Shown: positions 17,503 through 26,044 of the stretch, in pieces
Layout: each line of letters opens with the position of its first letter
How positions within the stretch are numbered: the first letter of the stretch is position 1
Origin: Streptomyces sp. NBC_01549
GTDB taxonomy: Bacteria; Actinomycetota; Actinomycetes; Streptomycetales; Streptomycetaceae
Assembly (NCBI RefSeq): GCF_026339955.1
Contig: NZ_JAPEPW010000003.1
Coordinates: forward strand, 558,001-622,000
Reading direction: 5' to 3'
DNA length: 64,000 nt
Made by a program: the position numbers and the translations under genes
The notes under the pieces: generated by a model
What the model saw: only the letters and a program-made list of their open reading frames with translations
Told to the model about the DNA's origin: nothing
Database searches by the model: none

Positions 17503-18726
17503 TCAGTTGGCCGGGTCGCGTTCGATCGGGCAGCTCATGCAGCGCGGGCCGCCCCGACCGCGGCCGAGTTCGGCGCCGGCGATGGTGACGATCTCGATGC
17601 CCTGCTTGCGGAGGTAGGTGTTGGTGGTGACGTTGCGCTCGTAGCCGACGACGACTCCGGGCGCGAGGGCGAGGAAGTTGCTGCCGTCGTCCCACTGTTC
17701 GCGCTCGGCGCCCGCCATGTCCTGCGGCGCGGACAGCATCCGCACCTTGTCGAGGTCGAGGGCCTCGGCGAGCGCGGTCGCCAGGTCGGAGTTGGGGGTG
17801 ACGTCGAAGCCGGTCGCGTGGGCGTCACTGGGCCGCAGGGTCCACGAGCGCAGGGCGTCGGCGAGGCCCGGGTAGATGGCGAAGGCGTCGCGGTCGAGCA
17901 TGGTCAGCACGGTGTCGAGGTGCATGTACGCGCGGGTGGCGGTGAGTTGGACGGCGATCAGCCGGGTGGCCGTGCCGGCGGCGAAGAGCCGGGCGGCCAG
18001 GTTCTCCACGGCCTGGGCGGTGGTCCGCTCCCCCATGCCGACCATGACGGCGCCGTTACCGAGGACGTGCACGTCGCCGCCTTCGAGCGTCCCCACGGGG
18101 CCGTCGAGGATTGGCTCGGGCGCGGCGGAGGCGAACATCGGATGGAACCGGTAGATGGCCTCGGCGTGCAGACTCTCGCGCCGCCGGGCGTGCTTGGCCA
18201 TCGGGTTGACCGACAACCGGTCGTACATCCAGCAGGAGTTGTCGCGCGGGAAGAGGTGGTTGGGCAGCGGGGCGAGCGCGAAGGCGTCGGCGTCGAGCGC
18301 GTTCCAGACCAGGCTGTGCGGGGCGGCGAGCGGCAGATCGCTCTTGAGCATGCCGCCGATCAGATAGCCGGCGAGGGTCTCGCCGTCCAACTCGGCGCAC
18401 CGCTCGCGCACCGCGTCCAGCAGGGCGGGGCCGACACTCGCGCGGGTGACGACCCGGTCCAGGAGCCAATCGCGCGCCTCCGGGACGTCGAGGGTCTGGG
18501 CCAGCAGGTCGGCGAAGTAGTGCACACGGGCTCCGTGGTCGCGCAGGACCTGGGCGAAGGCGTCGTGCTCCTCGCGGGCCCGCTTGGCCCAGAGGATGTC
18601 GTCGAAGAGCAGGGCGTCGACGTTGCGCGGGGTCAGCCGTGAGAGTTCCAGGCCGGGGCGGTGCAGGATCACCTGGCGGAGGCGGCCGACTTCGGAGTCG
18701 ACGTGGAAGGTGGTGGTGGCGTTCAT
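17503..18726 (-). CDS. arcA: Arginine deiminase
   Basis: This 407-residue guanidine-modifying enzyme hydrolyses arginine to citrulline and ammonia. It reads FHVDSEVGRLRQVILHRPGL at the start, EGGDVHVLGNGAVMVGMGER around the acidic catalytic region, YMHLDTVLTMLD for the catalytic His, and RCMSCPIERDP for the C-terminal nucleophilic Cys. ATG 18726 is chosen for the canonical N-terminus; a longer upstream frame lacks homology. It lies 52 bases downstream of the antiporter gene and 80 bases upstream of the arcB remnant. Confidence 0.94.
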   Translation of the reverse strand: MNATTTFHVDSEVGRLRQVILHRPGLELSRLTPRNVDALLFDDILWAKRAREEHDAFAQVLRDHGARVHYFADLLAQTLDVPEARDWLLDRVVTRASVGPALLDAVRERCAELDGETLAGYLIGGMLKSDLPLAAPHSLVWNALDADAFALAPLPNHLFPRDNSCWMYDRLSVNPMAKHARRRESLHAEAIYRFHPMFASAAPEPILDGPVGTLEGGDVHVLGNGAVMVGMGERTTAQAVENLAARLFAAGTATRLIAVQLTATRAYMHLDTVLTMLDRDAFAIYPGLADALRSWTLRPSDAHATGFDVTPNSDLATALAEALDLDKVRMLSAPQDMAGAEREQWDDGSNFLALAPGVVVGYERNVTTNTYLRKQGIEIVTIAGAELGRGRGGPRCMSCPIERDPAN

Positions 18727-18778
18727 GGCGGGGCTGCTCCTGTGGTCGTACGGGTGCGGGGGGTGGCTCGGGGCGCGG

Positions 18779-20260
18779 TTAATCGCGGTTGCGGAGGCGG
18801 TTCCTCCGGAGGACACCGGTGCGGCTCGTGGGCACTGCACGGGAGATCCGCTTGGCCGGCGGGACGGCGGTCTCGGGAGCCCTGCCCTCGGAGACAGACT
18901 CGCGGGCCGTCGACTCCTCGCCGTACACCCCTTGGCCCCGCTTCAGCCACACGTACACCGGCAGTCCGAGCAGCAGGACGAACAGCCCGTAGTAGACGGT
19001 CTGGTAGCCGCTGCCCTGGATCGACCAGTACGAGAAGGCCATCGCCAGCGCGGAAAAGGTGACGTCACGGGCAAGCCGCCGGGGGCTGAGGTTCTCGCGG
19101 CCGCGGACCAGCAGCCAGTACAGCTGGGCAGCGGCGGAGAAGAGGTACGGGATCACGGCGGTCAGCACGCTCAGCAGCACGATCTTGGTGAAGACGTCGT
19201 CGAAGCGCGTGTAGCTGAACACGGTGATCAGCGAGGCGAGGACGGTGGGGGCGACGATGCCGAAGACCGGGACGCCGTTCTCGCCGCGCAGCTTCGCGAA
19301 GGCCCCGGGGAAGAGTCCGTCGCGGGCGGCGGCGTACGGCATCTCGGCGCACAGCATGGTCCAGCCGTTGAGGGCGCCGATGCCGGAAATGATGGCGGCC
19401 ACCGCGACCGTGTCGCCGGCCCAGGTGCCGCCGAAGATGTAGTTGGCGGCTTCGGTGAACGGCGCGGTGGAAGCGCCGAGTTCGCCGTGCGAGACGGTGC
19501 CGAAGACGGCGAGGGTGCCCAGGATGTAGATGACCGCGCAGGCGAGCGTGCCGTACACGGTGGCGCGGGGCACGTTGCGGCCGGGCTCGCGGACCCTGCC
19601 GGCGACCACGGAGGCGGCCTCCAGGCCCAGGTAGCTGAAGAGGGCGATGGCCGCTGCGGCCGAGATCGCGCCCATCGCCGACTGGCCACTGGCGTTGAAG
19701 GAACCGAAGTTGTGCGGGTCGATGAACAGCAGGCCGATGGTGGCCATGAAGACCAGCGGGATGAACTTCAGTACGGTGGTGACCACTTGGAAGGCGCCGA
19801 TGTTCCGTACGCCGGTGAGGTTGATCGCGGCCGGGATCCACAGCCCGACCAGCGCGATGAGCACCGACATCGCCGTGCGGTGGCCGGTGTTCACGAACAC
19901 CTCGACGTAACCGACCCAGGCGACCACGATGGCGGCATTCCCGGCCCACGCGGTGATCCAGTACGACCAGGCGTTGAGGAAGCCGGCGAACTCGCCGAAG
20001 GCCTCACGGGCGTAGACGTACGGCCCGCCGCTCGCCGGGACGCGCTTCGACAGCGCCCCGAAGGTGACCGCCAGCGCGAGCGCGCCGAGCGTGACGACGC
20101 CGAACGCCACGAGCGAGATCGGCCCGTACGGTGCCAGGGCCGAGGGGAGTGCGAAGACTCCGGTGCCGATGATGCTGCCGATCACGAGCGCGGTCGCCGA
20201 GTGAAGGCCGAGGGCCGCCCTGGGGGACGGCCCTTCGTCGCTTCTTTGGGTGTTGGACAT
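18779..20260 (-). CDS. arcD: APC-family amino acid antiporter, likely arginine/ornithine
   Basis: This 493-residue protein has about 12 membrane segments. The APC-family substrate loop is visible as ATALVIGSIIGTGVFALPSA in TM1, with SKRVPASGGPYVYAREAFGE following TM2. It is first in the arginine deiminase operon, so exchange of arginine for ornithine is the obvious role. The sequence alone only supports an APC antiporter of the AdiC/ArcD-like type. ATG 20260 is the start matching the TM1 position. A GGGGCCATTGGTCCC palindrome lies about 110 bases upstream. The C-terminal tail is basic. Confidence 0.85.
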   Translation of the reverse strand: MSNTQRSDEGPSPRAALGLHSATALVIGSIIGTGVFALPSALAPYGPISLVAFGVVTLGALALAVTFGALSKRVPASGGPYVYAREAFGEFAGFLNAWSYWITAWAGNAAIVVAWVGYVEVFVNTGHRTAMSVLIALVGLWIPAAINLTGVRNIGAFQVVTTVLKFIPLVFMATIGLLFIDPHNFGSFNASGQSAMGAISAAAAIALFSYLGLEAASVVAGRVREPGRNVPRATVYGTLACAVIYILGTLAVFGTVSHGELGASTAPFTEAANYIFGGTWAGDTVAVAAIISGIGALNGWTMLCAEMPYAAARDGLFPGAFAKLRGENGVPVFGIVAPTVLASLITVFSYTRFDDVFTKIVLLSVLTAVIPYLFSAAAQLYWLLVRGRENLSPRRLARDVTFSALAMAFSYWSIQGSGYQTVYYGLFVLLLGLPVYVWLKRGQGVYGEESTARESVSEGRAPETAVPPAKRISRAVPTSRTGVLRRNRLRNRD

Positions 20261-20368
20261 GGCTGTGTTCCTTGCGCGGGTCGCTGGGGACGGGCTGCGG
20301 ATGACTTGATCCGTGCACGATCCTGCTCGGCAGCCGCAATCGTGGTCAGTGGCCACCCGTCCCCCACC

Positions 20369-20383
20369 GGGGCCATTGGTCCC
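20369..20383 (-). promoter_or_regulatory. GGGGCC-ATT-GGTCCC palindrome upstream of arcD
   Basis: This imperfect inverted repeat has the spacing and base pattern of DevR/DosR-type boxes. It sits between the PPOX terminator and the antiporter ATG, in the arginine deiminase operon promoter region. Confidence 0.45.
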
Positions 20384-20401
20384 GTTAGGGAGGTCCCGAA
20401 C

Positions 20402-20450
20402 GGCCCCGTGTTCCGCCTCCCCGATGGGCGGGGAGGCGGAACACGGGGCC
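20402..20450 (-). terminator. Perfect 21-bp stem terminator
   Basis: The arm at 20402-20422 pairs perfectly with 20430-20450 around a 7-base loop. It lies just past the stop of the PPOX gene and insulates it from the arginine deiminase operon promoter. Confidence 0.85.
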
Positions 20451-20471
20451 GCTGGCGTAGCGCAGGTCTGG

Positions 20472-20915
20472 TCAGGAGGAGGACAGGTCCACCCCATAGA
20501 TCGTGTGGCCTCCCACGAGTTGACGGCCAGTCACCAGCTCGGTCTCGATGCGGATGAAGACCTCCTTGGGTGAGGCCACCCATGAGCGCAGGCCGGTCCG
20601 GGCAAGGCGGCCGTGCTCGGCGGGATCGCTCACCACCGTCGCGCGGCCGGTGACCAGGACACTCCAGCCGGAGTGCGCCGTCGCATCCACCTCGTCCGCT
20701 TCGAAGGCGATCACCACGCCGTCGATCGCGGCGGCCAGCTCCGAGTCGGCCGAAGTGCGCATCAGCACCGCCGAATCGGTGTCCAAGGAGAAGTTGACCG
20801 GCAGGACGGCGGGCAGGGCGTGGCGCGTGTGGACGACGCGGCCGATCGGTGCCCGCTCCAGCAGACGCAGGCACTCCTCGCGGTCGAGTTCACGGAAGCC
20901 GTCGTTGGGATTCAT
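20472..20915 (-). CDS. PPOX-family flavin-binding split-barrel protein
   Basis: This 147-residue protein is of the pyridoxamine 5'-phosphate oxidase-like split barrel: LDREECLRLLERAPIGRVVH, LPAVLPVNFSLDTDSAVLMR, VDATAHSGWSVLVTGRATVV. Such small proteins bind FMN, F420 or heme and often appear with hypoxia or stress genes in actinomycetes. ATG 20915 is preferred; an in-frame TTG lies four codons upstream. It ends before a strong terminator. A GGGCCTGTCGGTCC motif lies about 75 bases upstream, like those before pflB and arcD, so it probably shares their regulator. Confidence 0.8.
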   Translation of the reverse strand: MNPNDGFRELDREECLRLLERAPIGRVVHTRHALPAVLPVNFSLDTDSAVLMRTSADSELAAAIDGVVIAFEADEVDATAHSGWSVLVTGRATVVSDPAEHGRLARTGLRSWVASPKEVFIRIETELVTGRQLVGGHTIYGVDLSSS

Positions 20916-20985
20916 CACCGGGTTCAACTTTCACGGGGTACAGCGGTACACGTTTTATCCTGTGGGGCGGCGAGGGACGGGGCGA

Positions 20986-21000
20986 GGGCCTGTCGGTCCG
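20986..21000 (-). promoter_or_regulatory. GGGCCT-GTC-GGTCC motif upstream of PPOX gene
   Basis: This is an imperfect inverted repeat of the same pattern as those at 16092 and 20369, in the expected promoter region of the minus-strand PPOX gene. Confidence 0.3.
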
Positions 21001-21013
21001 GAACCGTTCCGGC

Positions 21014-21415
21014 ATGACCCGCAACGTCCCCGACCTGCCCGAGGCTCTGGTCCGCAAGCACCTCCTGGAGGTGCTGGACACCTGCCGCGAGACCAACAAG
21101 CAGCCCAGCGTCCTCATGCTGGCCCGCCGCCTCGACCTGACCAACACCACCTTCCGCCGCCGCTACCCCGACATCGCACGAGAGATCGCTGATCACCGAG
21201 CCGCCCCCACCACCCCTCGCAGCGGTCCGACCGCGCACGACAGACTCGTCGCCCGCAACGCGAAGCTCCGCCGGCACAACCGTGAGCTGACCACTCAACT
21301 CGCCCTCGCTGCTGCCCAGATCCAGAACCTTGCCCTGCGCAACGAACGACTCCAAGAGGCGCTGGAGGAGACATCGAACGTCACGAGCATCAGCAGCAGG
21401 GCCCCACATCGTTGA
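21014..21415 (+). CDS. Helix-turn-helix/coiled-coil protein (recombinase partner-like)
   Basis: This 133-residue protein has an N-terminal helical HTH-like part (KQPSVLMLARRLDLTNTTFR) and a C-terminal coiled coil (DRLVARNAKLRRHNRELTTQ, then LALAAAQIQNLALRNERLQE). It resembles DUF6262-like proteins but has no recombinase in front of it here. A degenerate second copy follows directly. Function unknown; it is probably a leftover of an integrated element. Confidence 0.55.
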   Translation: MTRNVPDLPEALVRKHLLEVLDTCRETNKQPSVLMLARRLDLTNTTFRRRYPDIAREIADHRAAPTTPRSGPTAHDRLVARNAKLRRHNRELTTQLALAAAQIQNLALRNERLQEALEETSNVTSISSRAPHR

Positions 21416-21427
21416 ACAAGAAGCCAC

Positions 21428-21715
21428 AAGATCATCGCCCGCCGACCGGGCGTCGTCGTCGCGCGCGCCCTCGTCGCAGAGATCGGTCACCATCGATCTG
21501 AACCGGCCGAGCCATCCAGCGGCACCCGCCGCGAGCTGGGTCGGCTCGCTGCCCGGAACGCCAAGCTCCGCCGCAGGAACCAGGAGCTGAACGATCAGCT
21601 CAAGCTCGCCGTCGCACAGATCCAGTTCCTCGCCCTCCGCGCCGCTCAGCTTGAGGAGGCGTGGGAGGCTCGGACGAAGGTCGCCCACATCAACAACCAC
21701 CGTCGTCGGGGTTGA
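21428..21715 (+). pseudogene. Truncated second copy of the preceding coiled-coil gene
   Basis: The frame reads KIIARRPGVVVARALVAEIG, then ELGRLAARNAKLRRRNQELN and QIQFLALRAAQLEEAWEA. It aligns with the upstream gene (NAKLRRHNREL, QIQNLALRNERLQEA) but lacks a start codon and the N-terminal half. This suggests an old tandem duplication. Confidence 0.5.
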
Positions 21716-21750
21716 CGGACAAGACCTTCCGAATCCCAAGGCTCCGCCGG

Positions 21751-22617
21751 TCAGCGGGCCGTTTGGGGCTGACGCTTCACAGCGGCACGGAGCGTTGCGC
21801 CGAACAGCTCTGGTGCTTCCAGCCAAGGATCATGCCCAGCGTCCGGGATGATGATGACCTCGCAGTTGATCTGTGCTCCGAGACGCCGCAGGGCAGCCGC
21901 TGGGCGAGAATCACCGGCTCCGCCAATGATCACCGCTCCGGGTGGCAGGTGCGCTCGAAGTTCGTCCACATGCGATTCCAATGGATTGGTCTTCTTCGCG
22001 ACGTTGAGCTGGCTGTTCATCACGTAGTTGATGGGCCTCTGCGTATGGGCTGATGCCAGTGCCCAGTCCCATGCGCATTCCCGATCGGCATGGTCGGTGA
22101 ACCATGACAGCGCGAGGAATTCGATCTCCTCGGCGTGAGTGCGGAACTCGATCGCATCGAGTTCATCGAGCCTGGCCTGTTGCTCGTCAGAGCGCCGTGC
22201 TCGCTGGGCTGCACGGTCGGCTTCCCGCCACGGCTCCAGGAAAGGCCCGGCAAGCTGGATCAACCCGGCCACGCGCTCGGGATGGGCGAGCAGGAAGTGG
22301 CTTGCCAGATCGGTCCCGAATGAATGCCCCATCAGGACAACCTGTTCGTGTCCCCACGCATCGAGCAACAACGTCAGATCGTGAACGTGGCGGGCGATGG
22401 TGTGCTCTCCCTCCCAATGTGATCCGCCGGTGCCACGCTGGTCGTAGCGATGGACCAGACACAAGTCGTCGATGATGTCGGCGACCGGGGCGAGGTAGTC
22501 GCGGACCCCTGGACCGCCGTGCACCAGGACCACAGGAGCTCGACGCAGGATCACCGAGCCCGTAGTCCAGGTCCGGAGCTGTGCACCATCATCCATCTCA
22601 ACCATGGTCATGATCAT
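21751..22617 (-). CDS. Alpha/beta hydrolase (proline iminopeptidase-like)
   Basis: This 288-residue hydrolase has the oxyanion motif VVLVHGGPG, a DQRGTGGS motif, the nucleophile elbow GHSFGTDLA, a late acidic residue in GGAGDSRPAAAL and the catalytic His in DAGHDPWLEAP. This pattern fits the S33 proline iminopeptidase-like group, acting on short peptides or small esters. A cap region with many Arg and Glu residues lies between strands. ATG 22617 is the first start, with a second possible Met shortly after. It is monocistronic. Confidence 0.85.
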   Translation of the reverse strand: MIMTMVEMDDGAQLRTWTTGSVILRRAPVVLVHGGPGVRDYLAPVADIIDDLCLVHRYDQRGTGGSHWEGEHTIARHVHDLTLLLDAWGHEQVVLMGHSFGTDLASHFLLAHPERVAGLIQLAGPFLEPWREADRAAQRARRSDEQQARLDELDAIEFRTHAEEIEFLALSWFTDHADRECAWDWALASAHTQRPINYVMNSQLNVAKKTNPLESHVDELRAHLPPGAVIIGGAGDSRPAAALRRLGAQINCEVIIIPDAGHDPWLEAPELFGATLRAAVKRQPQTAR

Positions 22618-22691
22618 GGCGCCAAACTATTGCACTCCGCTGAGGTCTCCGGGGTGAGAAGCGCAACCTAGGACCCCACGGGGCATCTGCG

Positions 22692-23390
22692 GTGGGAGCC
22701 AAATCTGCTAGAAGACGCCAGGCCCCGTTCAACAGCACCAGGAACGGTCAACGGTCAGTCCCAAACCCCGTCCACAATCTGGCTTGGCACATCGCCCGTC
22801 GGCCTGGCGGGCTGGTCGCTCTCGCGATTCAGTACGGCCATCTGCGGACTTCCGTAGCAGCCGGCTACGCCGCGCGCAGCCGGGACGGCATCCACGATCT
22901 CCTCGACGTCGAGACCGCTCGCGCCACCATCGACACCGTCGCCGACCTGAACGCCGCTCTCGAGGACGGCGTCGGGATCTCCGGGCCCGCTGCCCGCCGG
23001 GCCATCAAGGCCGCCGCCACCGCGGCCCAGTACACCGGCAACGTCATCACCGCCCGGCAGGCCCGCCAGATCCTCGCCAACCCTCAACTGGCCGCCTACG
23101 ACAACCCCAACACGCTGTTGATGTGCGTCTACAAGCGCGACAAAGCCCTGTGCCACCGCGACATCAAGGCCACCCCCAGTCTCGACCAGTGCGTCCCCAC
23201 CTGCGCGAACATCGCCCGCACCGATCAGCACGCCCCCAGCCTCCTACGCCGCGCCACCGTGCTCGATCAGCGGGCAGCCCACGTGCCCGGCCCGCTCGGC
23301 GAGCGGCCGCGCGGCAACGCCGAGCGCCTGCGCAACCTGGCCGACGCCCACCATCGCACCCGCGTCACCCTCCAGGACGGAACCGCATGA
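22692..23390 (+). pseudogene. Tyrosine recombinase C-terminal fragment
   Basis: From about residue 28 this resembles the end of actinomycete integrases: HNLAWHIARRPGGLVALAIQ, YGHLRTSVAAGYAARSRDGI, with the putative nucleophile Tyr in AGYAARS. A long C-terminal extension with Cys residues (CVYKRDKALCHRD, CVPTCANIARTD) follows, similar to the tail of the remnant at 399-992. The N-terminal and first catalytic segments are missing. It overlaps the following gene by ATGA. Confidence 0.65.
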
Positions 23391-23809
23391 GCCCCGCACC
23401 CGACGAACGCGACCGTATCCGCACGGCCATGGACCGCATCCTGCAAGGAACGCCGCAGCACTCCAACGGCGCTCTGACGGTCGTCGCCCTGGCCCTGGAA
23501 GCCGGCGTACCCCGCAACGCACTGACCCAGCGCCACCCCGACCTCAAGAACGACTTCTACGCGCAGGTCAGGGCCCGCGGACAGATCCCGGACTCCGAGA
23601 TCCGCCTGCGCAAGCAGATCGTCAAACTGAAGGAACTCCGCCAGCAGGACGCCACGGAGCTGGTCCAGCTGCGCACCGACGTCGACCACCTCGTACGCGC
23701 TGTCAACCAGTTGACCGTGGAGAACCGGCAACTGCGTGGTGCGCTGTCCCAACCCGGAGCCACCGTCAGGGCATTGCCGTCCCAGCCTCGCCCCGACCGG
23801 ATCCCGTGA
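23387..23809 (+). CDS. DUF6262-like recombinase partner
   Basis: This 140-residue protein has an HTH-like N-terminal part (ALTVVALALEAGVPRNALTQ) and a C-terminal coiled coil (LRKQIVKLKELRQQDATELV). It starts inside the stop codon of the recombinase fragment (ATGA), the same module architecture as at 399-1433. It appears intact, but its recombinase is truncated. Confidence 0.6.
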   Translation: MSPAPDERDRIRTAMDRILQGTPQHSNGALTVVALALEAGVPRNALTQRHPDLKNDFYAQVRARGQIPDSEIRLRKQIVKLKELRQQDATELVQLRTDVDHLVRAVNQLTVENRQLRGALSQPGATVRALPSQPRPDRIP

Positions 23810-23970
23810 TTGCGTTCAAGGGCCCACTGGGGGATCGCCGAGGTAAGCTCAAAAGCCGCCAGTTGCTGATCTTGTGGTTCGGTCCGATGGCGGCCGTCGC
23901 CGACCATCCACACTCCCGGGACCAGAGCAGGTGCGATCGTCGGCGCCCGGGCGCCGCTCGATCACAGCCC

Positions 23971-24624
23971 CTATGGCTGGGCGGGGCCGGCTGACGGGAC
24001 ACCTTGTCGGCGCAGGAGTCGGCCTGCGGGCCGCCACAGGGCGAAGGCCAGGTCGAGGACGAGTGGGATCTGCAGGAACTGCTGGATTACCGGAGGCCCG
24101 GGCTTGTCCCCTCGCCTGAGCGGGGCACGGCCCTGCGGATCGACGGTCACCGTGTAAGTGCCGCCTACCACCCACTTCCAGCCCATGAGCCCGTTCTCCT
24201 CGATCGGAGCCAGCGGTGGGCCGTCGATGACGGTGACTGTGTAGCGGTGGACGCTCGCACCCGTGCCGTCGCCCGCGGACCACTGAATCTGTCGGACCCT
24301 GACGTGTTCGGTACGCCCGTGCTGGTGCAGTGCCTGCTGATCCAGCTCCAGGTTCTGCAGGAACAGCGCCCCGAAGAGGCACACCGCACACAGCAGCCAC
24401 CGGAGGTCCAAGTACCAGCACGTGCACAGGAACACGCAGCCGAGGAGGATCGCCAGCGCGCACAGCGCGTCGATCCACGGGGCGTGCGCGACGAAGGCTG
24501 TGCACCCGATCAGACGCACGATCGCCCACAGCGCCAACGCTGCGCCGGTGCTTGCGGCGCCCACCAGCACCCGCCGACCCACGCCTGTCCGCCCTTGGCT
24601 TGCTTCCTCCGCGCTCACCCTCAC
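23971..24624 (-). CDS. Membrane protein of unknown function
   Basis: This 217-residue protein has three hydrophobic segments in the first half (residues about 19-37, 47-63 and 66-85; VLVGAASTGAALALWAIV, ALCALAILLGCVFLCTCWYL, WLLCAVCLFGALFLQNL). A soluble beta-rich region follows (YTVTVIDGPPLAPIEENG, GGTYTVTVDPQG), and then a hydrophobic stretch. I do not recognise the family. The GTG start at 24624 follows a purine-rich AGGGG. It is divergent from the gene at 24759 across a region with a tandem operator. Confidence 0.6.
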   Translation of the reverse strand: MRVSAEEASQGRTGVGRRVLVGAASTGAALALWAIVRLIGCTAFVAHAPWIDALCALAILLGCVFLCTCWYLDLRWLLCAVCLFGALFLQNLELDQQALHQHGRTEHVRVRQIQWSAGDGTGASVHRYTVTVIDGPPLAPIEENGLMGWKWVVGGTYTVTVDPQGRAPLRRGDKPGPPVIQQFLQIPLVLDLAFALWRPAGRLLRRQGVPSAGPAQP

Positions 24625-24675
24625 CCCTGTTCTCGATGAAACCGCCGGCCTGGTGGTGCACGCGTTCCAATGTAT

Positions 24676-24715
24676 GGATTGTTCAACGATCCTTCAATAG
24701 GATGGTTCAACATCC
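24676..24715. promoter_or_regulatory. Tandem operator-like repeats in a divergent promoter
   Basis: Two copies of an imperfect dyad, GGATTGTTCAACGATCC (24676-24692) and GGATGGTTCAACATCC (24700-24715), lie 24 bases apart in a locally AT-richer gap between two divergent unknown genes. They probably bind one regulator on the same helix face region. Confidence 0.5.
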
Positions 24716-24758
24716 AGTCGTCTGCTTCGCGGACGCGGAACGGTAACCAACCGGAGAG

Positions 24759-25580
24759 GTGAAGGAGATGAGCAGGCGTCAGTACGGTCAGTACGAAGAG
24801 GTCGACGACCTCGGGCAGATCCTGTTCTGCGACGACCCCGCGCTGCTGCTCGGGGGCGTCCTGATGGGTCTGGAGACCGCGGAAGGCACAGTCACCCTCG
24901 ATCACGCGCAGACACGTCACATGCCCGCTGCCCTCTTCGAGTTCAGGCGTGCCGCGAGCGTGGGCGGCTATGGCATCCAGTACATGGTGCCGCAGGCCGC
25001 CTCGCTCGACGAGGTACCCAAGGAACCGCAGATCGAAGGCGCCGTCCTGTTCGGCATGCAGCGCCTACCGCCTGAATTCTCCGACCTGCGCCTGCCCGAC
25101 CCGCCGCGATCCGACGATGACGGCGTCTGCCTCGACAAGAAGCGGCCCACCATATTCGACGAGCTGCGCATGCGTGAACCACCGCGACGCGACCCCGACG
25201 AGGTCTACTTCGGCATGAAACGCAGGCCGCCCGGCTACACCGACCTGCGCTCGATCCCCGGATGGGAACTGCACGAGATACCCGATGACCAGCCAGGACC
25301 GTGGCAGCACTTCGGAGACACCTACTCCAGGCTGGAACTGCGGACGCCCGACGGTGAGATCTACTCCCGGACCTGGGTCCCGCACGACCCCGAGTGGGAG
25401 GCCGCCGCCCTGCGTCACGGATACGTCGTGTGCCTGTGCGGCGTGGAACTGGGGGTCCGCGCACCGTACGCGATGACCGACGCGCAGTACACCCCGCGCA
25501 TGCGCCACCAATACTTCCGCCACGGATGCGCAGTGGGTCTGACCGTCGGCGGACTCGTCGCCTACGTCGACCACCGCTGA
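24759..25580 (+). CDS. Hypothetical protein with internal PP-rich repeats
   Basis: This 273-residue protein belongs to no family I recognise. It contains three loosely repeated segments, each with a pattern like FGMQRLPPEFSDLR, LDKKRPTIFDELRMREPPR and FGMKRRPPGYTDLRSIPGW, suggesting a repeated motif of about 30 residues. The C-terminal part has HGYVVCLCGVELG and RHQYFRHGCAVG with Cys and His that could bind metal. The start is GTG 24759 or ATG 24768, both behind GGAGAGG. No signal peptide is seen. Confidence 0.55.
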   Translation: MKEMSRRQYGQYEEVDDLGQILFCDDPALLLGGVLMGLETAEGTVTLDHAQTRHMPAALFEFRRAASVGGYGIQYMVPQAASLDEVPKEPQIEGAVLFGMQRLPPEFSDLRLPDPPRSDDDGVCLDKKRPTIFDELRMREPPRRDPDEVYFGMKRRPPGYTDLRSIPGWELHEIPDDQPGPWQHFGDTYSRLELRTPDGEIYSRTWVPHDPEWEAAALRHGYVVCLCGVELGVRAPYAMTDAQYTPRMRHQYFRHGCAVGLTVGGLVAYVDHR

Positions 25581-25968
25581 CGCGCAACACCGAGCCGGCA
25601 TGCATCGAGTACGAGCCAGCCCACGACGCGGCGTTCGAGCGGGCCCTGCGGACGAGACGGTTCACCTGGCACGGGCACCTCTGGGGCCTGCTGTGCGGAA
25701 TGAGGCCGCGCCTGGTCGCGGCTGAGGGGTCTCGCGCTCAAGAGATCGACCTTGGACTTCGGCCGCATCGACGCCTCCTCCCACCGGAGATCACATCGAT
25801 GCTCCGACCGCAACAAGGACGGTGGGGCCAAAACTCCCTCACATCACCTTGCCGTCAACACCGGTGGGTCCAGCCCTGATTGCCAAGTGGGCCACGAACC
25901 GCTGCCAAAGCCATGGGCCAGCGGTGCAGTCCAACAGCAGCTCAGTAGGGTCGGTGACTGGCGCGGTG
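25581..25968. other. Gap before group II intron 3' end
   Basis: No gene is supported. A plus-strand frame (FERALRTRRFTWHGHLWGLL) and an antisense frame are open, but neither has a start signal or recognisable family. This stretch would contain the 3' exon flank of the intron. Confidence 0.35.
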
Positions 25969-26000
25969 GCTGATGCTCCGTTTCCAATCCCCGCCGCTTC

Positions 26001-26034
26001 AAACCGTGCATGCAGTTCTCCCGCACACGGCTTT
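26001..26034 (-). ncRNA. Group II intron domain V
   Basis: This is a 34-nt hairpin: the AGC triad is near the 5' strand (AAAGCCGTGTGC), with a purine-rich GGGAGAACT apex and the 3' strand GCATGCACGGTTT. A G-U pair, a two-base bulge and the length all match domain V, the catalytic core. It lies directly downstream of the maturase stop codon, as expected. Confidence 0.85.
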
Positions 26035-26044
26035 CCGACATCGT

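Noticed and set aside
18584..20557. A 657-codon open frame on the plus strand
   Set aside because: It is antisense to the antiporter and arginine deiminase genes and lacks any family motif.
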